From the NCBI GenBank assembly GCA_018609945.1, contig JAHENO010000322.1, forward strand, positions 1 through 5,792: DNA of 5,792 bases, read 5' to 3'. The notes under the pieces are model-generated. The model did not search any database. It saw only the letters and a program-made list of their open reading frames with translations, and was not told where the DNA came from. The position numbers and the translations under genes are program-made. Within the stretch, counting starts at the first letter, position 1. Each line of letters begins with the position of its first letter. The DNA is from Haloarculaceae archaeon. Its GTDB lineage: Archaea; Halobacteriota; Halobacteria; Halobacteriales; Haloarculaceae. Shown piece after piece: positions 1-5,062 of this stretch.

Positions 1-223
1 CGAACAGGTCCAGGAGGGCCCCCTGCCGGTCAAACTCTTCGAGGGCGTCGTCCCCGGAACGATCGTCGCGCCCCGCGGTGACGGCGGGTTCGGGTTCGAC
101 CCAATCTTCGAGTACGACGGCACCACCTTCGCCGAGATGGAAACCGACGAGAAGAACGCCATCTCCCATCGCGGGCGGGCGCTCGCGAAGTTCGCCGAGT
201 GGTACGCCGACGCCGAGCGGTAG
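1..223 (+). CDS. Non-canonical purine NTP pyrophosphatase (ITPase/HAM1/RdgB family), C-terminal part, cut by left edge
   Basis: The reading frame is open from base 2 to the TAG at 221-223 and shows the last 73 residues; the start lies outside the window. Family members are usually about 185-220 residues, so roughly the last third is present. Seen directly: FEGVVPGTIVAPRGDGGFGFDPIF (visible residues 13-36, read as two adjoining motifs), with the GFGFDPIF block at 29-36, then EKNAISHRGRA at 50-60. These are hallmark conserved blocks of the family, forming part of the substrate pocket. Family knowledge: the cytoplasmic enzyme hydrolyses ITP, dITP and XTP to the monophosphate plus pyrophosphate and keeps deaminated purines out of DNA and RNA. 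The frame ends cleanly, with no sign of decay. The next gene on the same strand starts 116 bp later behind its own TATA box, so co-transcription is not required. Family assignment is secure; exact substrate preference is inferred. Confidence 0.93.
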   Translation, partial: EQVQEGPLPVKLFEGVVPGTIVAPRGDGGFGFDPIFEYDGTTFAEMETDEKNAISHRGRALAKFAEWYADAER

Positions 224-302
224 GGCCACCAGCAGCGTGCTCGCGGCTGGCGTGCGCTCGGCAGTGTCCCGCGCGCAGACAGTACGCTCCCGGTCGGTCG
301 GG

Positions 303-312
303 TTATATATAA
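303..312 (+). promoter_or_regulatory. Archaeal TATA box of the E1 fusion gene
   Basis: The sequence TTATATATAA stands in an otherwise GC-rich 116-bp intergenic region (224-339). Its centre is about 32 bp before the ATG at 340. Archaeal transcription normally begins about 25-27 bp downstream of the TATA centre, which puts the start near 333-336 and gives a leader of only a few bases. The bases before the ATG (CTCATCACG) hold no Shine-Dalgarno motif. This supports a near-leaderless mRNA and fixes ATG 340 as the start. No purine-rich BRE is obvious just upstream, where the sequence is GTCGGTCGGG. Confidence 0.8.
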
Positions 313-339
313 GGGGACCGCGTACGCGGGCTCATCACG

Positions 340-2379
340 ATGCCAGCGATCGACCTGGGAACCGCTGAAGGGCGGCGCGAGGCGTTGCGGCGGATGCTGT
401 CGATACGGGCTTTCGAGGACCGCGTGGCCGAGCGGTACGCCGACGGCGAGATACCGGGTTTCGTCCACCTCTCCCAGGGCCAGGAGGCGGTCGCCGTCGG
501 GGCCTGCGGCGCGCTCGAACCCGGCGACTACGTGACGAGCACCCACAGGGCCCACGGCCACAGCGTCGCGAAGGGGCTCTCCCCGGACCGGATGATGGCC
601 GAAATATACGGGACGGAACGGGGCTACTGTGGCGGCAAGAGCGGTTCGATGCACGTCGCTTCGCCGGGGGAGGGAATGCTGGGTGCCCAGCCCATCGTCG
701 GCGCGAGCGTGCCCCTGGGAGTCGGGGCGGCTCTGACCGCACAGGCCCGCGAGGAGCGGTGGGTCGTCGAGCCTTTCCTCGGCGACGGCGCGACCGCCGC
801 CGGGCAGGTTCACGAGGGGTTCAACCTCGCGGCCACCTGGGACCTCCCCGCGGTGTTCGTCGTCGAGAACAACCAGTACTCCGAGGGGATGACGTTCGAC
901 GAACAGCACAACGTCGACGACCTCGTCGAGATGGCGGGGAGCTACGGGATTCCCGGCCGGCAGGTCGACGGCCAGGACGTCGTGGCGGTGTTCCGGACTG
1001 TCCGCGAGGCCGCCGAACGGGCACGGGCCGGCGAGGGGCCGACGCTCGTCGAGGCCGAAACCTACCGCTACCGGGGGCACTTCGAGGGGGACGACCAGCC
1101 CTACCGGACCGAGGAGGAAATCGAGACCTGGCGGACGGAACGGGACCCCATCGACGCGTTCCGGGAGACGCTCGAAGACCGCGGCGAACTCGCTCCCGGA
1201 GAGTTCGAGGACCTCCGGACGGCGGCCGCTGACCGGATGGACGATGCGGTCGACCGCGCCCGGGCCGCCGAGACGCCCGACACCGGGACGGCCTACGAGT
1301 CGATCTACGACGAACCCGTCCCGGAAACCGAGCAGTTCCGGGACGGCACCGGCGGGTGGATGTCTCCCGATCCGACCACCGAACGAGCGACCGCCCCGGA
1401 GCACGCGGGCGAGACCGAACGGCTGACCGTCCGCGAGGCGCTCCGGACCGCGATCCGCGCGGAGATGGCGGCTGACGAGAGCGTCCTCCTGTTCGGGCAG
1501 GACGAGGAGATCGGTGGCTCGTTCGACGTCACCGCGGGGCTCTACGAGGAGTTCGGGCCGAACCGCGTGCGCAACACCCCGATCAGCGAGGCGGCACAGG
1601 TCGGGGGCGGCGTCGGTGCGGCCGCGACGGGGTTGCGACCCGTCATCAACCTCAGTTTCTCGGATTTCGTCGGCGTCTGTTTCGACCAGGTGATGAACCA
1701 GGCCGGCAAGACGCGGTACATGTTCGACGGCGTCGTCGACGTTCCCCTGACCCTGCGGATGCTCGAAGGCGGCGGCCTGAACGCCGCGGCCCAGCACTCC
1801 GGGACGGTCCACACGCTCCTGGCACACTTGCCAGGCATCAAGGTGGTTGCCCCGGGAACCCCCGCCGCAGCGAAGGGTCTGATGACGGCGAGCATCCGCT
1901 CGGAGGACCCGGTGATGTTCTGTGAGCACAAGCTCCTGTACGACAGTGCGGGGCCGGTCCCGATCGGCGAGCACATCGTCCCACTGGGGGAAGCGTCAGT
2001 CGAGCGCGCCGGCGCGGACGTCACCGTCGTCGCGACCCAGCGACTGCTCGGGGACGCGCTCGACGTCGCCGGGGAGCTGGCTCCCGACACGGCAGTCGAA
2101 GTCATCGATCCGCGGACGCTGTACCCACTCGACACCGACACGATCCTCGACAGCGTCCGGAAGACGGGACGGCTGGTCGTCGCCGACGAGAGCCCACTCT
2201 CCTACGGGTTCCACGCCGAGGTGATCACCCGCGTCGTCGAGACGCTGGGCGGCCTCGACGGGCGCGTCCAGCGGGTGGGCGTTCCCGACACGCCGGTTCC
2301 TTTCGCGCCCGACCTGGAGGACGAGGTGCTTCCCGGCCTCGACGAGGTGCGGACCGCCATCGAGCGGACGCTCCAGTAG
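340..2379 (+). CDS. Fused E1-alpha/E1-beta of a thiamine-diphosphate 2-oxoacid (or acetoin) dehydrogenase
   Basis: This 679-residue cytoplasmic protein joins two subunits that are usually separate. Residues ~1-325 are E1-alpha: HRAHGH at 69-74, GGKSGSMH at 98-105, and the ThDP/Mg motif from GDG (148-150) to ENN (176-178), then the YRYRGHFEGD active-site loop (242-251). Residues ~326-360 form a polar linker. Residues ~361-679 are E1-beta: conserved TPISEA with Glu417, AQHSGTVH with His486, LPGIKVVAP, and a transketolase-C-like domain with IDPRTLYPLD at 589-598. Each half matches normal subunit length, so this is a full fusion, and no key residue appears missing. Family knowledge: E1 decarboxylates a 2-oxoacid (pyruvate, branched-chain) or cleaves acetoin and passes the acyl group to lipoyl-E2. 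No E2, E3 or lipoylation gene is in this window, so substrate and partners are unknown. The start is set by the TATA box 28 bp upstream. It converges with the next gene. Confidence 0.93.
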   Translation: MPAIDLGTAEGRREALRRMLSIRAFEDRVAERYADGEIPGFVHLSQGQEAVAVGACGALEPGDYVTSTHRAHGHSVAKGLSPDRMMAEIYGTERGYCGGKSGSMHVASPGEGMLGAQPIVGASVPLGVGAALTAQAREERWVVEPFLGDGATAAGQVHEGFNLAATWDLPAVFVVENNQYSEGMTFDEQHNVDDLVEMAGSYGIPGRQVDGQDVVAVFRTVREAAERARAGEGPTLVEAETYRYRGHFEGDDQPYRTEEEIETWRTERDPIDAFRETLEDRGELAPGEFEDLRTAAADRMDDAVDRARAAETPDTGTAYESIYDEPVPETEQFRDGTGGWMSPDPTTERATAPEHAGETERLTVREALRTAIRAEMAADESVLLFGQDEEIGGSFDVTAGLYEEFGPNRVRNTPISEAAQVGGGVGAAATGLRPVINLSFSDFVGVCFDQVMNQAGKTRYMFDGVVDVPLTLRMLEGGGLNAAAQHSGTVHTLLAHLPGIKVVAPGTPAAAKGLMTASIRSEDPVMFCEHKLLYDSAGPVPIGEHIVPLGEASVERAGADVTVVATQRLLGDALDVAGELAPDTAVEVIDPRTLYPLDTDTILDSVRKTGRLVVADESPLSYGFHAEVITRVVETLGGLDGRVQRVGVPDTPVPFAPDLEDEVLPGLDEVRTAIERTLQ

Positions 2380-2413
2380 TGCTCTGTCTACTATAGACTG
2401 AAACGTCCAGTAG
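2371..2413 (+). repeat. 8-bp direct repeat TCCAGTAG bracketing a short palindrome at the E1 stop codon
   Basis: TCCAGTAG occurs at 2372-2379, including the E1 stop codon, and again at 2406-2413. The 26 bases between contain GTCTA-CTA-TAGAC (2386-2398), a perfect 5-bp inverted repeat with a 3-base centre. The stem is short and no T-run follows, so this is a poor terminator candidate. It could be a protein site, a dispersed haloarchaeal repeat, a footprint of a past insertion, or chance. Confidence 0.4.
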
Positions 2414-2476
2414 GTCTCCGAGCCGAGTGCGGTTCGTTATTTGGCAAAATTATAAGGTATCCTGCACGTATGTTTC

Positions 2477-2505
2477 AATCCTCAACAAGATAAGAAAGTA
2501 GGATT
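2477..2505. repeat. Inverted repeat in the convergent intergenic region, possible transcript-end hairpin
   Basis: AATCCT (2477-2482) pairs with AGGATT (2500-2505) across a 17-base loop. It sits just after the stop codon of the minus-strand propeller gene and 98 bp beyond the end of the plus-strand E1 gene. On the minus strand the loop reads CTTTCTTATCTTG, which is pyrimidine-rich as archaeal termination regions often are. The stem is weak (6 bp, two G-C pairs), so the terminator role is only a suggestion. The rest of the 125-bp convergent gap is AT-rich and shows no gene. Confidence 0.25.
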
Positions 2506-4151
2506 CATTCGGTTGTGCTGATAGTAATCCCCCGCTTCCGGGCGTATATGCCCACAATCATTCCCACGAAGAGTCCCAGCATCAAGGCCGCGACAAGCAG
2601 TGCGGCTTCGTCACCGCCCGGTGATAAAAACCACCGGATTAATCCAAACAGACCCACCCCTCCAAACCCCACGACAAGCAGGTTGAGGAATTTACGCCTG
2701 ATTTTTTTGCTTTCTACGTTTCCGGGGATGAAGCCGATCACCCATCCAACCGAGACAGCACCTAGCAAAGGGAATAGAACGCCGGATGAGCCGTTTCCGT
2801 TTCCAGAGGTGGGTTCCGTAGACGGACTGATCCCGTCATCATCTCCCATGTCATCGCCGCCGTTCGTCCCGCCAGCGCCTGGGTCTGTGGGTGTCTTATT
2901 GGATGGAGTGGTTTCTGCATTCAGTTCACCAGCCTTCAACAGCCAAGCATCAGCCGAATCATCACCAGTGGATCTGGTTGCGCCGGCCAAGAGGTAGCCG
3001 CCGTCACTCGTCTCAATTATCGATTCTCCCCAGTCGTGCTCGCTGCCGCCATAGGTCTGCTCCCAATGTGTGTTACCCTGGGTGTCAATTTTCACCACCC
3101 AGCCATCCTCCTTCGCGTTCCCGCTGGATGCCGTCCCGCCTACAAAAAGATTATTTCCGTTGCTCGTCTCGATAACCGACCGGGCATAGTCGGTGGCGCT
3201 ACCGCCGAAGGTTTCTTCCCACCGGACTGTTCCATCAGGGTTGACTTTTACCAACCAGGCGTCCCCCTCCCCGTTCCCGGTAGACTTCGTTTGACTGGCG
3301 AAGAGATAACTCCCGTCGCTTGTCTCGATGACCGAATTCGCCCAGTCATCCTCGCTGCCGCCGTAGGTCTGCTCCCACTGGGTGGTGCCGGTGGTATCGA
3401 CTTTCATCAGCAAAGCGTCCAAGTTCCGATTGGATACCGATCCACCGGCGAGAAGATAGCCTCCGTCGCTTGTCTCGATGACCGAATTCGCCCAGTCATC
3501 CTCGCTGCTGCCGTAGGTCTGCTCCCACTGGGTGGTCCCGTCAGTGTTGAGCTTCAACAGCCAGATGTCCGACCGATCGCTTCCGTTCTGTGTCTTATTC
3601 CCAGCGACGAGATAGTCCCCATCCTCCGTCTCAAGGGCTGCCTTTGCCTGACTGTTTCCGTTACTGAAGGTTTGTTCCCAACGGATGTTTCCAGTAGTGT
3701 CGACCTTTACTAGCCAGGCGTTCGGTTCATCGTAAATATCACTTACTATCTCTCCGGCGAGAAGGTAATCCCCCATACTCGTCTCGATGACCGTGTTCAC
3801 GTCCTGGCCGGTCCTGTCACCGTACCTTTTCTCCCAAAGAGTGGTTCCCCCAGTGTCGGTCTTCACGAGATAAGCATCAGCATCAGGGAGCGAGATGTTG
3901 TTCCCCGAGTATCCGGCGAAGAGGTAGCCCCCATCACTCGTTTCGATGACCGAGTGTGCCAGATCTCCACCGTACCTGCCATACGTCTCCTCCCACAGTG
4001 TTTCGGGTGGTGATGGCGAATCAGACAATGCTTCATCGGATACCCGGTTTCCTCGTCGGATGAGCGGTATTGTGTCATCCCCGACACCCCAGATGACGGG
4101 CAACCCGCAAAGGGTGGCGAGGAATCTCCGTCGAGTGGATAGATTCGGCAT
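2505..4151 (-). CDS. Tat-exported seven-repeat (probable beta-propeller) surface protein with three C-terminal membrane helices
   Basis: 548 residues; function unknown. The N-terminus has a twin-arginine signal, TRRRFL at residues 6-11, then a hydrophobic stretch (~11-23). No clear AxA cleavage site follows. From 52 to ~408 there are seven repeats: a WE(Q/E)(T/K) start (Trp53, 106, 158, 209, 259, 311, 363, spacing 50-53), then SVIETSDGGYLLAG, then DAWLVKVD. Seven four-stranded units with an extra N-terminal WE strand that could close the ring fit a seven-bladed propeller (inferred). A Ser/Thr/Pro/Gly/Asp linker spans ~411-456. Hydrophobic helices lie at ~458-476, 488-509 and 515-537. The loop after helix 1 (KKIRRK) and the C-terminus (ARKRG) are basic and the helix 2-3 loop is acidic, so the propeller is outside. 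Sequons for N-glycosylation are at Asn85, 185, 189, 418 and 453. GC is lower (about 55-57% in sampled 60-base lines) than in neighbouring genes, suggesting separate origin. ATG 4151 is chosen because the Tat motif starts five residues later. Confidence 0.88.
   Translation of the reverse strand: MPNLSTRRRFLATLCGLPVIWGVGDDTIPLIRRGNRVSDEALSDSPSPPETLWEETYGRYGGDLAHSVIETSDGGYLFAGYSGNNISLPDADAYLVKTDTGGTTLWEKRYGDRTGQDVNTVIETSMGDYLLAGEIVSDIYDEPNAWLVKVDTTGNIRWEQTFSNGNSQAKAALETEDGDYLVAGNKTQNGSDRSDIWLLKLNTDGTTQWEQTYGSSEDDWANSVIETSDGGYLLAGGSVSNRNLDALLMKVDTTGTTQWEQTYGGSEDDWANSVIETSDGSYLFASQTKSTGNGEGDAWLVKVNPDGTVRWEETFGGSATDYARSVIETSNGNNLFVGGTASSGNAKEDGWVVKIDTQGNTHWEQTYGGSEHDWGESIIETSDGGYLLAGATRSTGDDSADAWLLKAGELNAETTPSNKTPTDPGAGGTNGGDDMGDDDGISPSTEPTSGNGNGSSGVLFPLLGAVSVGWVIGFIPGNVESKKIRRKFLNLLVVGFGGVGLFGLIRWFLSPGGDEAALLVAALMLGLFVGMIVGIYARKRGITISTTE
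3313..3386 (-). repeat. Near-identical blade-coding direct repeat, copy A (blade 5)
   Basis: This 74-base stretch matches 3463-3536 at 73 positions, exactly 150 bp apart. The only difference is C at 3359 versus T at 3509, which changes Gly to Ser in the encoded GGSEDDW / GSSEDDW. The other repeats of the gene have diverged much further at both DNA and protein level. It encodes the first part of blade 5 (WEQTYGG to IETSDG). Confidence 0.9.
3463..3536 (-). repeat. Near-identical blade-coding direct repeat, copy B (blade 4)
   Basis: Partner of 3313-3386, with 73 of 74 bases identical, encoding the first part of blade 4. The identity stops sharply on both sides (3311-3312 versus 3461-3462; 3387 versus 3537). 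That pattern suggests a short gene-conversion tract or a partial recent duplication rather than duplication of a whole 150-bp blade. Confidence 0.9.
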
Positions 4152-4472
4152 AAGAATAACTAAATAATAGATGATTATTATTGTATCGACGGGTCCGTAG
4201 GGGATACTCCAGTAATCATCGTGTTCACTTTCTGGTTTGGATAGCAGAGCGCGTCTTACAACAGATTCTCGGGATACATCAGCAGAGTCGGCGCGTTTGA
4301 GAGCAGAATACTACTCTCAGAGCGAAAATCTGATCGTTCAAAATCTCAACATATCGAACATTTGAGGATAGGATAGACTTCTCGATCCACAGATGACCGA
4401 TCGCTATTGAGGCGTCTCGGTGTGGTCGCTCCTCGTCGGCTCCTCGACCGTCCCTCGACGTGGCCGGGAGTC
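4152..4472. other. Gene-poor intergenic stretch between propeller gene and VOC gene
   Basis: This 321-bp gap contains no convincing gene. Its left part is AT-rich (20 of 60 bases G/C in 4141-4200) and its last ~75 bp return to GC-rich composition. A plus-strand frame is open for 49 codons (4216-4362, after TAA at 4213, ending at TGA 4363), but it has no ATG and no recognisable motif. It could be a remnant of a decayed gene or chance. A weak inverted repeat, TGAGAG (4298-4303) with CTCTCA (4314-4319), is present. The 15-base sequence at 4202-4216 repeats one at the E1 stop codon. Transcription of the VOC gene must end somewhere here, but I see no clear T-run on the minus strand. Confidence 0.6.
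4175..4188 (-). promoter_or_regulatory. Possible AT-rich promoter of the propeller gene
   Basis: Read on the minus strand, GATACAATAATAAT lies about 24-37 bases before the ATG at 4151, the distance expected for a TATA element of a leaderless gene. It is not a good consensus. The whole stretch 4151-4190 is very AT-rich, and a second candidate, CTATTATTTA (about 4161-4170), is too close to the ATG unless translation starts further in. No Shine-Dalgarno motif precedes the ATG. Confidence 0.3.
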
Positions 4473-4994
4473 CTACGGCGAGACGTCGATGTCGTCGTAG
4501 ATACTGGTCTCGGGACCGGTCGTCTCGCGCCGGACCACGTCGTCGAAGACGGAGTGGTCGAGGGCGTCGACGTCGGGGTAGTCGACCTCGACGAGATTCC
4601 CGGTCGGGTCCCGCAGATACATCTGTGCGGTGCCGTTGAAGTCGAATACCTGGGGTGGCCCGGACTCCTCGCCGACCGTCGCAAATACGCCCCGTTCGGC
4701 GGCCCGGCGGTACACCGCCTCGAAGTCGTCGACGTGTATCCCGAAGTGGGCAAACATGGTGCGCTCGGGCTCGCGGTCCGGGTCGTTCCAGAGGTGTAAC
4801 TGCAGATCCCCGATACGCACGATCTGGAACTCGATCCCCTCGTCGGCGTGGAAGTCCTCCTGGTTGCCGAAGGTGGGTGTCGGGATGGGCTCACAGCCGA
4901 TCACCGACTCGTAGAACTCCGTCGACTCGGCGACGTCCTCGGCGATGACGCTCACGTGGGTCAGCTGCGGCCCGCTGCCGGTCTGTGACGACAT
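4473..4994 (-). CDS. Vicinal oxygen chelate (VOC) superfamily protein, glyoxalase/dioxygenase-like
   Basis: 173 residues with two beta-alpha-beta-beta-beta modules. Module 1 begins LTHVSVIAEDV (11-21) and ends LQLHLWN (64-70). Module 2 begins AHFGIHVDDFE (82-92) and ends with RDPTGNLVEV (128-137). The usual metal ligands are visible at matching places: His13, His67, His83 and Glu136, so a metal-dependent enzyme is likely. Family knowledge: the superfamily includes glyoxalase I, methylmalonyl-CoA epimerase, extradiol dioxygenases and fosfomycin or bleomycin resistance proteins. The sequence alone does not choose between them; a lyase or dioxygenase on a small substrate is plausible. No signal peptide, so cytoplasmic. 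The frame is open up to 5207, but ATG 4994 is preferred: homology starts there, the upstream residues are Arg-rich and overlap the next gene, and a TATA-like box sits 27 bp upstream. The acidic C-terminal tail (~140-173) extends beyond the core fold. It follows the dehydrogenase gene by 68 bp on the same strand. Confidence 0.88.
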   Translation of the reverse strand: MSSQTGSGPQLTHVSVIAEDVAESTEFYESVIGCEPIPTPTFGNQEDFHADEGIEFQIVRIGDLQLHLWNDPDREPERTMFAHFGIHVDDFEAVYRRAAERGVFATVGEESGPPQVFDFNGTAQMYLRDPTGNLVEVDYPDVDALDHSVFDDVVRRETTGPETSIYDDIDVSP

Positions 4995-5015
4995 GGCACC
5001 CCGTTGGGCCGCCCC

Positions 5016-5027
5016 GACTAATATGGA
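5016..5027 (-). promoter_or_regulatory. TATA-like box of the VOC gene, leaderless start
   Basis: On the minus strand the sequence reads TCCATATTAGTC. Its centre, about 5021-5022, is 27-28 bases before the ATG at 4994, exactly where TATA should be if transcription starts at the ATG. It is the only AT-rich patch in a GC-rich 68-bp gap, and no Shine-Dalgarno motif follows. This supports the shorter start and suggests the gene can be transcribed apart from the upstream dehydrogenase. Confidence 0.65.
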
Positions 5028-5062
5028 CGGGGTCGCGTCGTTCCCGCGGCGAGGGGTACCCG

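Noticed and set aside
78..368. Plus-strand open frame across the ITPase 3' end and the E1 promoter
   Set aside because: It runs in another frame over a clear ITPase coding end and the TATA box, and its product is a Ser/Arg/Pro-rich shadow typical of high-GC DNA.
2471..2485. GTTTCAATCCTCAAC resembling the end of archaeal CRISPR repeats (ATTGAAAC on the minus strand)
   Set aside because: It occurs once, with no second copy at a spacer-like distance and no cas genes in the window.
2720..2790. Archaeosortase (PGF-CTERM-like) sorting signal, because a hydrophobic helix is followed by KKIRRK
   Set aside because: There is no PGF motif, and two further membrane helices follow, so this is a multi-pass anchor rather than a C-terminal sorting signal.
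3036..3713. Long plus-strand open frame (225 codons) antisense to the propeller gene
   Set aside because: It is created by the repeated codon pattern of the minus-strand gene. It has no promoter or start signal of its own, and its product repeats only because the opposite strand does.
4107..4109. Cys15 of the propeller protein as a lipoprotein anchor
   Set aside because: The residues before it (ATL) do not fit a lipobox, which needs a small residue at -1, and it lies only four residues after the twin-arginine motif. The three C-terminal helices already give an anchor.
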